Shown: positions 33,901 through 40,684 of the stretch, piece by piece
Numbering within the stretch: the stretch's first letter is position 1
Layout: each line of letters begins with the position of its first letter
Assembly: GCA_016212795.1 (NCBI GenBank)
Contig: JACRDT010000026.1
Location: 1 to 46,326, forward strand
Length of the DNA: 46,326 nucleotides
From: Elusimicrobiota bacterium
Lineage (GTDB): Bacteria > Elusimicrobiota > Elusimicrobia > UBA1565 > UBA9628
Direction: 5' to 3'
Position numbers and translations under genes: made by a program
The notes under the pieces: generated by a model
What the model was told of the DNA's origin: nothing
The model's input: only the letters and a program-made list of their open reading frames with translations
Databases searched by the model: none

Positions 33901-36275
33901 TCCGGGCCCGAGTCCAGGTCCCGCAGTTTCAAGGCCCCGTCGTCCCCGGCGGACATCGCCTGCCTGCCGCCAGGCAGGCAGCAGACCGCGTTCACCGCTC
34001 CCGCATGCCCGACCAGGGTCCTCAGGCATTGGCCTGTCCCGACGTCCCAGACCCTGACGCTGCCGTCTTTGCTGGCGGACAGGGCTCTTGCCCTGTCCGC
34101 AAGGAAGCAGACCGCTGTCACAGCGCCTGCGTGGCCTTCAAGGGTCTTGAGCAGCCTGCCGGTCTCAAGCTCCCAGACCCTGGCCGTCTTGTCCTCGTGG
34201 CCGGAAATCGCCTGACTCCCGTCAGGCGAAACCGCCACGGAAAGCGCGTCCTTGGAGCCGTCGTAAAGCAGGCGCTGCCAGCCTCCTCTCAGACCCTTGG
34301 CCCAGCCTTTGAGACCGAGCTTGCGCTGAAGCTCCAGGGCAACGGGGGAGCGCTCATAGCCCTTGATGCCCCTGGCTTTCATCAGGGCCTCGTAGGCCTT
34401 GGCCAGGCGCCCTGCCTCGCGCTCCTTCCCAGCCCTCGCCAGCAGGGAGTTGAACAGCGACTCCTCCATCGCCGCCGCCTCAGCGCCCATGGGCAGCGCC
34501 ATGAAGTAATCCAGCGGCTCCTCCAGCCGGCTTTCCTCGGCAGCCTTGAGAGCCTTGCGGATGAGCGGATTGGAGCTGGAGATGCTCCCGGCTTCCTTGA
34601 AGTCCCTGACCGCCCCCCCCACAAGCCCGCCGGCCAGCCTCAGCAGTCCCGACAGGTAGACAGGCGGCCACTCGCCGGGCCGGGCCTTCCTGCTCGCGGC
34701 CAGTTCCACGACGAACTCACCGGCCTCGGCCTTGCCCTCCCTCATCAACAGCACCCCGCGGTTGTAGATAGCGCCTGGATGCGCTGGATCCTGCTTGAGC
34801 GCCGCCCCAAAGAGCCTCAGCGCCTCTTCCGTCTTCCCAAGGTCCGCCATGGAAACGCCTTGGTTGCTCAAGCTGTCGGCAAGGAGGGCTGTCTCCTTGC
34901 CGACTTCCCTAGGGTAAGGCTCTCGGAAAAGGTCTTGGTAGAGCGCCTCAAGACGGGAACGCAGAATGGAGAACCGAGCCTCGCGACGGCGAGGCTCGGG
35001 ACGCAGGCACGCCGCCACGATGCTCTTGAGCTCCTCCGGAGCGTCTTGCCGGAACTTGCAGGCCCAGTTGCTCTCCAGCATCCGGCAGTAGAAGGCGTCT
35101 GGAGGCTCGCCTTCCTCCATCGTGAACGGACGCCTGCCGCACATCAGCTCGTGGAGCATCACCCCGAACGCCCAGACGTCCGCCGAGGCCGCGGCCTTGC
35201 CGGCCTGGTGCCATTGCTCGGGCGCCATGTACTCGGGCGTGCCAAGCCTCCCCGTCATGGCCGCTTCCCTGGCCTTGGCCTTCTTCGCCCGGCTGTCCGG
35301 CTCGGGGCCTTCGTCAACGCCCGGGTCGGGCGTCTCATCCTGCGTCCCCGCCTTCGCAAGCCCGAAGTCCGTCACTTTCAGGGTCCCGCCGGGAGTCATC
35401 AGGCAGTTGCCGGGCTTCAAGTCCCGGTGGATGAGGCCCTTGCCGTGGCTGGCCTCCATGGCCCGCGCCAACTGGATCGAGACGTCCATGGCCGTCTTGG
35501 CGTCCACCACCTTGCGCTCCGAGAGCCAATCCGAGAAGCTGCCGCCCTCGACGCACTCGATGAAGATGCGTGGAAGCCCCCCGATCAGGCGCACGAAGTA
35601 GCAGGTCACGATGTTGGGATGAAGGCCCAGTCCCACCCAGGTGTTGGCCTCCTGGACGAAGCGCTCCATGGCCCGCCTGTTCGACACCCGGTCCGCCCGG
35701 GGCGACTTGACCGCCAGGTCCATGCGCCAGCCCAGGTGCCTGACCTTGTGCACGGACCCGAAGCCCCCCTCGCCCAGGAGGCCTTGCACCTCGTAGAGGC
35801 CGTCGATCACCATGCCTTCCCGCCAGCCCGGCGCGGACGTTCTCCCTTCGCCGGCGCCTGAAGGGCCATGGGGCCCGGAAGGCGCCGAACCGGCCTGACT
35901 CGCAGCGGCCCCGGCGCCCTCCGGCCCCATTGTGAGCGTGCCCTGGCCCCCGGGCCCCATGGTGAGGGTGCCCTGGTTCCCCGGCCCCATCGTCAAAGTG
36001 CCGGGACCGGCAGGCTTCGGGGCCGGAGCGTCACCCAGGGTCAAGGTCCCGGGGTCTTGCTTGCGGCCCGGCGCCTGCGCGAGCCGGGCCTTCAATCGCT
36101 GGATGCGGGCGCGGAACTCTGCGGCCTGGTCCGGGTCCCGGCCAATCACTTCCCCGAGGAGCAGTTCGCACCGCTGAAGGGCGGCGGCCGCTTCATCGCG
36201 GCGGCCCGCCTCATAGGCAGCCTCCCCGTTTTGGAGATGCTCCTCCAGGAGCCTGCGGTCGGCCGGGCCGGACAT
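30915..36275 (-). CDS. Giant Ser/Thr kinase with TPR, two WD40 blocks, TM and FGE domain (1786 aa)
   Basis: The protein opens with a short TPR-like helix pair, then four GTLT[LM]G[DP] repeats at residues 76-120. The kinase runs from about 160 to 430 (GEGGFGSVHKV, K190, HRDLKPGN, DFG, MAPEQW). TPRs follow (about 450-560), a WD40 block at about 665-960, one membrane helix at about 989-1012 (YYALAGVGIAAAISLVIYLAVAP), a second WD40 block on the far side (about 1085-1360), and an FGE-like domain at about 1560-1786. Kinase and WD40-1 would be cytoplasmic, WD40-2 and FGE extracytoplasmic. The FGE domain lacks catalytic cysteines. ATG 36275 follows an extended -10 by 8 nt. Architecture resembles Chlamydia Pkn1-type kinases (kinase plus FGE) but is far larger. 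Confidence 0.92.
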   Translation of the reverse strand: MSGPADRRLLEEHLQNGEAAYEAGRRDEAAAALQRCELLLGEVIGRDPDQAAEFRARIQRLKARLAQAPGRKQDPGTLTLGDAPAPKPAGPGTLTMGPGNQGTLTMGPGGQGTLTMGPEGAGAAASQAGSAPSGPHGPSGAGEGRTSAPGWREGMVIDGLYEVQGLLGEGGFGSVHKVRHLGWRMDLAVKSPRADRVSNRRAMERFVQEANTWVGLGLHPNIVTCYFVRLIGGLPRIFIECVEGGSFSDWLSERKVVDAKTAMDVSIQLARAMEASHGKGLIHRDLKPGNCLMTPGGTLKVTDFGLAKAGTQDETPDPGVDEGPEPDSRAKKAKAREAAMTGRLGTPEYMAPEQWHQAGKAAASADVWAFGVMLHELMCGRRPFTMEEGEPPDAFYCRMLESNWACKFRQDAPEELKSIVAACLRPEPRRREARFSILRSRLEALYQDLFREPYPREVGKETALLADSLSNQGVSMADLGKTEEALRLFGAALKQDPAHPGAIYNRGVLLMREGKAEAGEFVVELAASRKARPGEWPPVYLSGLLRLAGGLVGGAVRDFKEAGSISSSNPLIRKALKAAEESRLEEPLDYFMALPMGAEAAAMEESLFNSLLARAGKEREAGRLAKAYEALMKARGIKGYERSPVALELQRKLGLKGWAKGLRGGWQRLLYDGSKDALSVAVSPDGSQAISGHEDKTARVWELETGRLLKTLEGHAGAVTAVCFLADRARALSASKDGSVRVWDVGTGQCLRTLVGHAGAVNAVCCLPGGRQAMSAGDDGALKLRDLDSGPERFSVHAHDGPVIALAVSSEGLRAFTAGGADGFLKCWDLASGRMLKADSSAGKVHDAATSSSQPWLLLACEDGRLVRWLPGTGPVSSVQAHEGPARSVRFTPEGRHALSGGDDKALKLWDLGGDECVWTAEGHRAAMTAACFSPDARYVLSAGRDGLRLWELDWKFEFPERNGQAGKAAQPSPRGSAGQGDLASKAKTVYYALAGVGIAAAISLVIYLAVAPDKAPAPSQGAAFDARPKQASTEGRQTEPAPPPGPSAQESVVKAAQPEPRPEAPAPAEPAKPTGQAVDGRKETAVLLQGWNVIGRGWLGNLNIVGAIAFSPDSKHALLGCSDNTMRLWEVARGTEIARWEGHSKEVSAVVFSPDGATALSASPDMSLRLWEVSTGKPIAAWQTGTSSVTVVAISPDGRMALSAGKDRSARLWDLGERKMIRQWPVPAPEVKAVAFSPDGRRAIIATQGPAFQSWDTDSGKLLFSRIGHTSLQGPISFSNDARKALIGFLGSFRLWDIASFKEINDWGRTSQQNILENALSLTMAISPDGTRILSAGALPGSLPNVRLWSLPQDALLATNPRDSVPDPAGQGWIYLIPGTGWQVKEPGNMTGYAHVFVKDYFVWQWRKLEESGGAKGASPIDHDAEIYIGTHTVASGQFCDPDRNAYQCSRNGGTPLGTATGGSHLGRKSCRSRCLQDKRTNDSYQVEYEDDRIISLLLIYNSSQARQEGLKAFEAMIATLKPRLGDDQLREAIRLSRTIKPAVKPSEPAAAGKAVPSGKAGIQWVRIPGGTFMMGTDEFGKTPRHSVKVKSFQLAKTEVTNKQYKACVEAGACTSQGSPCESYSSADDQPVVYVDWNQAKAFAAWVGGRLPSEAEWEYAARSAGKDWKYPWGDEQATCARAVMDDGGRGCGRNSTWPVCSKTAGNTEQGLCDMVGNVWEWTQDWYHHSYNGAPSDGSARESPTGSARVTRSGAGDFGTASLSAALRSGLPPGLRDCYHGLRPAR
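30923..31045. repeat. 17-bp direct repeat bounding the variable FGE tail
   Basis: CCGGGCGGAGCCCGTGG occurs at 30923-30939 and again at 31029-31045. The stretch between codes for the last 35 residues of the giant kinase, which is the part that differs most among the three FGE tails of the window. Confidence 0.75.
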
Positions 36276-36283
36276 CCGCGCTT

Positions 36284-36292
36284 ATCATACCA
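36284..36292 (-). promoter_or_regulatory. Extended -10 promoter of the giant kinase gene
   Basis: The minus strand reads TGGTATGAT, 8 nt before ATG 36275. No Shine-Dalgarno is present in the gap. Confidence 0.6.
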
Positions 36293-36314
36293 CTTTGTTC
36301 GATGGGAGCGCGGT

Positions 36315-36352
36315 CGCCGTGAGTCACTGCGTCCGGACGCAGTAGAGCACGG
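36315..36352. repeat. 38-bp direct repeat, copy 1
   Basis: The repeat is built from GTGAGTCAC (a palindrome), then CTGCGTCCGGACGCAG (a perfect 16-bp palindrome), then TAGAGCACGG. It is identical to 37570-37607 and lies upstream of the HNH gene, 40 bp from the kinase start. Confidence 0.95.
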
Positions 36353-36512
36353 TCCGCCCCTTCCCGTCGTCGACTGTCCCCGCGGGCCCGTCGAAGCCGT
36401 TGGGGCAGCATCCACCCGACACGATGGGATGCCTGCGCGAGGAGGGTCGGTCGTCCTGATCGCTCGCAGGTGGCGGCTGGAACCTTTTTTGGGGGGCGCT
36501 CGTATAGCTAAG

Positions 36513-37577
36513 ATGAGCCTGAGACCCTTGACCGACGAGACGCTGCTGGTACGCCTTGAAACCTTGGTCCACCAGGAGCGCGAGAGCGTCGCCGAGATCG
36601 TAGAACATCTGGCCGAGGTCGACAGGCGGGATATCGTCCTTGACCGCGGGTATGCCACGCTCTTCGAGTATTGCACCAAGAGGCTGCGCTATTCGGAGGC
36701 AGCGGCGTTCCTGAGAATACGCGCCGCTCGGGCGGCCAAGCAGTTCCCCAGGGTCTTGGACGATCTCAAGTCCGGAGCGATCCATCTCGACGCGATCATG
36801 CGACTCTATCCCCATCTCGATGCCCGGAACTGCGACCGGCTCCTCGCCCAGGCCGCCGGCGCGTCCAAGCGCGAGGTCCTGGCCCTCGTCTCGAGTCTCG
36901 GCGGCGCGGGGGGCGCGCCCGAACGCGACGTCATCCGCCGTCTACCCGTCCTACCGCCGGCGACCTCGCCTTCGGCCAGGGATGCCCAGCCCCCGCCCGG
37001 CATCGCCCTCCCTTCGGCCGGCGCCGCCTTCCCACCGGCTGGCGCCGCGCTTCCTCCGGTTGCGATGGCGCGCCGCCAGGATCCTGATGGTTCCGTCGGT
37101 ACCCAGACCGTCCTGGCGCCTTCGAGGATCCGGCTCTCTTTCACCGCGGACGATGGGTTTCTCGCCATGGTGGAACGGCTGCGCCGCCTGCGCCGCCACA
37201 AGTATCCGGCCGGACGGCTGGAAGACCTCCTCAAGGATGCCGTGGCGAGCATCCTGGCCCGCATCGATCCCGAACGACTGAAGCAAGACCGTCGCCGAGG
37301 CCGGGGCGCGGCCAAGCCCCGGTCCCGCGCGCCTTCGCGCCGAGTGCCGGCGGCGGTCAAGGCCGAAGTCTGGAAACGCGACGGGGGCCGCTGCGCCTAC
37401 GTCGCCCCGGATGGGCGGCGTTGCGAAGGCAGGGATTTCCTGGAATTCGACCATGCGATCCCCTGGGCGATAGGCGGCAAGTCCGACAACGCGGCCAACA
37501 TCAGGCTCCTCTGCCGGCCCCACAACCAGATGCTGGCCCGTCGGCGATTCGGCCCGCGCCGGATCGCGGCGCCGTGA
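36513..37577 (+). CDS. HNH endonuclease with DUF222-like N-terminal domain
   Basis: ATG 36513 (MSLRPLTDETLLVRLETLV) gives 354 residues. Residues about 1-130 are a helical DUF222/13E12-like domain: VAEIVEHLAEVDRRDIVLDRGYATLFEYCTKRLRYSEAAAFLRI then PRVLDDLKSGAIHLDAIMRL. A Pro/Ala linker follows. The C-terminal HNH module is about 290-345 (VKAEVWKRDGGRCAYV, FLEFDHAIPWAIGGKSDNAANIRLLCRPHNQ). Such genes are multi-copy and apparently mobile in several bacterial groups. The gene is flanked by 38-bp repeats; its stop codon lies inside copy 2. It is the only plus-strand gene between 30915 and the end of the window, consistent with an insertion. Confidence 0.88.
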   Translation: MSLRPLTDETLLVRLETLVHQERESVAEIVEHLAEVDRRDIVLDRGYATLFEYCTKRLRYSEAAAFLRIRAARAAKQFPRVLDDLKSGAIHLDAIMRLYPHLDARNCDRLLAQAAGASKREVLALVSSLGGAGGAPERDVIRRLPVLPPATSPSARDAQPPPGIALPSAGAAFPPAGAALPPVAMARRQDPDGSVGTQTVLAPSRIRLSFTADDGFLAMVERLRRLRRHKYPAGRLEDLLKDAVASILARIDPERLKQDRRRGRGAAKPRSRAPSRRVPAAVKAEVWKRDGGRCAYVAPDGRRCEGRDFLEFDHAIPWAIGGKSDNAANIRLLCRPHNQMLARRRFGPRRIAAP

Positions 37578-37607
37578 GTCACTGCGTCCGGACGCAGTAG
37601 AGCACGG
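37570..37607. repeat. 38-bp direct repeat, copy 2
   Basis: This copy is identical to 36315-36352 and overlaps the last residues and stop of the HNH gene. On the minus strand it encodes VLYCVRTQ followed by a stop, as copy 1 does. Confidence 0.95.
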
Positions 37608-37766
37608 ACGGCCCACCGCCTTCCTGGGACGGAGGCCCACAGCTTTCCGTCATGAGCCTTCTTTGTCGCCGCGTCCTGGTGACGTTCCGCGTCAACGTTC
37701 CGCGCTGAAACTTCCGCCCAGCGGAAAGGCCTTGGTGAGGATTCGGTCGTCGCTCGCCGGCCGGCA

Positions 37767-39218
37767 TCAGGAGCCCAGCGCCCGGGCGAGAGCGTCCCTG
37801 AACGCCGCGGCCGTGGGGTAGCGCCGGCGGCTGTCGGGGGCCGTGGCCTTGTCGACGACGTCCATCACCCCGCCCGGCAGGTCCACGCCACGCTTGCGGA
37901 TGGAGACGAGCCTGTCGCGCAGGATGGCCGTGCAGGCGTCGCCCACGCTGTCGAAGTCGTAGACGAGCTCGCCGGTCAGCATGTTGTAGAGCGAGGCCCC
38001 CATGGAGAAGACGTCCGAGACCGGCTTGGTCCAGCGGAACTCCCGGAGCTGCTCCTTGGGCATGAAGGCCAGGGTCCCGCCGCCCTGCCCGGAGGCGGTC
38101 ATGCCGCTCATCCCCGCGAGCGCGAAATCCTTGGCCAGGCCGAAATCCGCGATCTTGGCCGTCATCTTGCTCCCTTGCCCCGCCAGCAGGATGTTCTCCG
38201 GCTTGAGGTCCCGGTGCACGAGCCCCTTGGCATGGGCGAACTCGAGCCCCTCGAGGGCCTGCAAGACGATGCGCGCCGCGACCTCGAGGCTCAGGCGGCC
38301 GGCCGATTGCCCCATCAAGCCGGCCGCGCTCCCGGCGCCGCAGAACTCCATCGCGAAGAACAGGGCCCCTCCCGCGAGGCCGTCCTCGAAGAACTGCACG
38401 ATGTTGGGATGCTTGAGGGCCATGGCGACGCTCATCTCGCGGCGGAAGAGCTTGATGGCGCTCTCGGAGACCTTGCGGCCGCCGGGCTTGATGACCTTGA
38501 GCACGGCCGGCTGGCCGTCCTTGAGGCGCCTGGCCAGGTAGACCTTGCCCATGCCGCCTTCGCCGAGCTCCCGCTCGACCGCGTAGCCCGGGAATTCCGA
38601 AGCCCTCTGCGCGGGATGCTTGGCGACCCCGGCCAGGAAATCGGCCATGTAGCGTCCGGCATCCCCTCCCGCGCCCCGGCCTCCGGCCTCGACCGCGCCC
38701 CGGTCCGCCAACACCTTTCCTAAGGGCGCCCCGGACGCTCGGCCTCCGGCCTCGACCGCGCCCGTCTTGCCCTTCTCGGAGCATGCCGGGCAGCGTGGTT
38801 CAGGCTCGAAGCGCCCTTCCCGGGCGGCCGGCTCGAACTCCTTGCCGCAGCCGGCGCAATCCGCGAAAGCCCTGACCTGGACCGAGAACTCGGTGACCCC
38901 GGCCTTGATGACGTCGCCGCTCTTCAGGCGCACCGCCGCCGCCCTCTGCGCCGCCTTCTTGGTCGGCTCTCCCCGCTCGCGGCCGCCGCAGCGCTCTCCG
39001 TTGACGCAGGTGCCGTTCTTGCTCCCCAGGTCCCTCAGCTCGCACTCGGGGGGATTGAACTCGATGAGGAAATGGCTCGAGGAGATGTAGGGATCGTCCG
39101 GGATGGAGCATTGGCACTCGGCCGCCCTGCCGAAGATGAACATGTCGTGGTTGTCGAACGTAAATTCCTTGCCCTTCTGCGGCCCCTTGGTCACCCGGAT
39201 CGCGATCGTGCCGCGCAC
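37767..39218 (-). CDS. FHA-zinc ribbon-Ser/Thr kinase
   Basis: GTG 39218 gives 483 residues. An FHA domain (about 10-110; FGRAAECQCSIPDDPYISSSHF, DLGSKNGTCVNGE) is followed by a zinc-ribbon-like pair of CxxC (CAGC ... CPAC, about 120-145). The repeat-derived linker AVEAGGRASGAPLGKVLADR spans about 152-183. The kinase domain runs from about 205 to 483: GEGGMGKVYLAR, LKVI (catalytic Lys), HRDLKPEN, DFGLAKDF. MPKEQ replaces the usual APEQ. It is the last gene of the operon after PP2C (12-bp gap). Likely a cytoplasmic phospho-regulated kinase whose FHA domain recruits phosphoproteins. Confidence 0.9.
   Translation of the reverse strand: MRGTIAIRVTKGPQKGKEFTFDNHDMFIFGRAAECQCSIPDDPYISSSHFLIEFNPPECELRDLGSKNGTCVNGERCGGRERGEPTKKAAQRAAAVRLKSGDVIKAGVTEFSVQVRAFADCAGCGKEFEPAAREGRFEPEPRCPACSEKGKTGAVEAGGRASGAPLGKVLADRGAVEAGGRGAGGDAGRYMADFLAGVAKHPAQRASEFPGYAVERELGEGGMGKVYLARRLKDGQPAVLKVIKPGGRKVSESAIKLFRREMSVAMALKHPNIVQFFEDGLAGGALFFAMEFCGAGSAAGLMGQSAGRLSLEVAARIVLQALEGLEFAHAKGLVHRDLKPENILLAGQGSKMTAKIADFGLAKDFALAGMSGMTASGQGGGTLAFMPKEQLREFRWTKPVSDVFSMGASLYNMLTGELVYDFDSVGDACTAILRDRLVSIRKRGVDLPGGVMDVVDKATAPDSRRRYPTAAAFRDALARALGS
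38671..38763 (+). repeat. Dispersed GC-rich repeat, copy E (in-frame in the FHA-kinase)
   Basis: It contains GGCCTCCGGCCTCGACCGCG at both ends with GGTCCGCCAAC, CCTTTCCTAAGGGCG and GGACGCTCGGCC between. On the minus strand it is read as GAVEAGGRASGAPLGKVLADR then GAVEAGGRG, joining the zinc ribbon to the kinase domain. It is the longest copy, about 93 bp. Confidence 0.9.
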
Positions 39219-39230
39219 AGGCGTCCCCGC

Positions 39231-39995
39231 TCAGGCCCCGCGCCTGAGGTCCACGACCAGGGCGGTGATGTTGTCGTGGCCCCCGGCCTCGTTGGCCTCG
39301 GCGACGAGCCTCCGGGCGGCTTCGGCGCCGGGCTCGGAGGCGAGGATGGCCTTGATCCTGTCGTCGGACAGCATGCCCGTCAGGCCGTCGCTGCACAGGA
39401 GCAGACGGCACGGCCCTTTGAGGTGGACCAGCCGCACGTCGGCGCGGGCTTCGCCTTCCATGCCGGCGTGGCGCGTGAGCGTGCTGCGCGCCGGGTGCGC
39501 CCTGGCCTGCTCGGCGGTGATCTTGCCCAGCCGATGCATCAGCGCCGCCACCGAGTGGTCCTCGGTGACCTGCCTGAAGACGTCGTGTCTCAGGATGTAG
39601 GCCCGGCTGTCGCCGAGGTTGGCGACATAGGCGCATTTGCCCCTAACCAGCGCCAGCACGATGGTCGTGCCCGTTCCTTTCAGACTCGCGTCCTGCCGGC
39701 TGCGCTCGCGCAACGCGCCGCTGAATTCGGCGATCGTCTTCCGGATCGCCCCTTCGAACGCCGTTTCGGTGGCGCGCTCCATGCCCGCGAGCCTGTCTTC
39801 GAGCATCTTGGGCAGGACCTCCGCCGCGGCCTGGGAGGCCACGCTGCCCGCGGCCAGCCCGCCCATGCCGTCGGCGACGAGGAACAGCCCGGCCTGGGCG
39901 TCGGCGAACCAGGCGTCCTGGTTCTCGGACCTGCGCCTTCCTACGTCGCTGACCGCGTGGACGGCGCACTCGAACACGGGCGTCGTCTGCCCCAT
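39231..39995 (-). CDS. PP2C-type Ser/Thr protein phosphatase
   Basis: ATG 39995 gives 254 residues. PP2C motifs are intact: SDVGRRRSENQDAWF (RxxNQD with the metal Asp), GLFLVADGMGGLAAG, GTTIVLALV, GKCAYVANLGDSRAYI, LLLCSDGLTGML and GGHDNITALVV. It removes phosphate from Ser/Thr in a metal-dependent way, the natural opposite of the kinase encoded next. AAGGGGAT precedes the start. It is the third gene of the operon and is coupled by a 12-bp gap to the FHA-kinase. Confidence 0.95.
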   Translation of the reverse strand: MGQTTPVFECAVHAVSDVGRRRSENQDAWFADAQAGLFLVADGMGGLAAGSVASQAAAEVLPKMLEDRLAGMERATETAFEGAIRKTIAEFSGALRERSRQDASLKGTGTTIVLALVRGKCAYVANLGDSRAYILRHDVFRQVTEDHSVAALMHRLGKITAEQARAHPARSTLTRHAGMEGEARADVRLVHLKGPCRLLLCSDGLTGMLSDDRIKAILASEPGAEAARRLVAEANEAGGHDNITALVVDLRRGA

Positions 39996-40002
39996 ATCCC
40001 CT

Positions 40003-40485
40003 TCACGCCGCGGGACGACGCTGCCCGATCCACCAATCCCGGAAGGCCTTGAGCCGGGGCAGCGACTCCCTGTCCTTGACCCGCCCGGAGGCCTCCTTGC
40101 TGCGTATGATGTCGTCGAGATGGCAGACGCGCAGGCCTTCAACGACGAGAGCCCGCCCATCCGCCTCGGCGAACGTTTCGATGCCGTCCGGGGCGAAGAT
40201 GAGATCGAGGTCGAACGGCCCGTAGCGGAGCTGGATGAAATCCTTGCCTCGCTCGATCTCCGAACGGTGCTGGGAAGTGAGGGGGAATCCCAGCTCGGTC
40301 AGCGCCTGGACCAGAGCGCGCCCGTTCTCCGGGCTCTTCTCGACGAAGATATCGGCATCCTGGGTGGTGTCGGGATAGCCCAGGATGATGGCTCCTGATT
40401 TGCCCAGGAAGAGGTAGCGAACGCCCCCTTTCTTGAATGCCTCGGCGATGTCCCGGGCTTGGCGGTACTCAAAGGGTCCGGCCAT
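40003..40485 (-). CDS. Nucleotidyltransferase-like protein (AbiEii/MNT family), second of a pair
   Basis: The 160-residue protein starts at ATG 40485 (MAGPFEYRQARDIAEAFKK). The family core is YLFLGKSGAIILGYPDTTQD then ADIFVEKSPENGRALVQALTELG, with the DxD-like pair TQDADIFV. It resembles nucleotidyltransferases that act in toxin-antitoxin-like pairs with a small protein. Its stop is 7 bases before the PP2C start, so it is in the same operon. Confidence 0.8.
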   Translation of the reverse strand: MAGPFEYRQARDIAEAFKKGGVRYLFLGKSGAIILGYPDTTQDADIFVEKSPENGRALVQALTELGFPLTSQHRSEIERGKDFIQLRYGPFDLDLIFAPDGIETFAEADGRALVVEGLRVCHLDDIIRSKEASGRVKDRESLPRLKAFRDWWIGQRRPAA

Positions 40486-40684
40486 AGCCGAGCCAAGAAG
40501 GCAGGTTCTCCTCGCACCAGCGGCGGTACTCGGCCATCGTGTCAAACGACCGGTACGGCGCATCGTCCAACACGGGCTTGTAGGTATGAATGAACGAATA
40601 CCGCAGCCGCTGTTCCAAGGTTCTTTGAGCAGCCGCCTTGAATTCTTCCGACCATTGAGCCCATTCGGCGGGGATCCGCGTCAC
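40469..40684 (-). CDS. Small partner protein of the nucleotidyltransferase, 71 aa
   Basis: GTG 40684 (VTRIPAEWAQWSEEFKAAAQ) gives 71 residues rich in aromatic amino acids (FIHTYKPVLDDAPYRSFDTM, AEYRRWCEENLPSWLGYG). I recall this type as a frequent partner of such nucleotidyltransferases but cannot name a family. It overlaps the next gene by 17 bases and begins 6 nt after an extended -10, so it is probably leaderless. The GTG is also overlapped by the stop of a degenerate HPr-like reading frame. Confidence 0.7.
   Translation of the reverse strand: MTRIPAEWAQWSEEFKAAAQRTLEQRLRYSFIHTYKPVLDDAPYRSFDTMAEYRRWCEENLPSWLGYGRTL

Larger units (their letters stand above)
36276..36512. other. Intergenic region between kinase and HNH gene
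   Basis: It holds the extended -10 for the kinase (36284-36292), copy 1 of the 38-bp direct repeat (36315-36352), and a minus-strand reading SGGCCPNGFDGPAG...VLYCVRTQ ending at the repeat. That peptide looks like a C-terminal fragment, but no start was found. A TATAGC box lies 4 nt before the HNH ATG. Confidence 0.5.
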
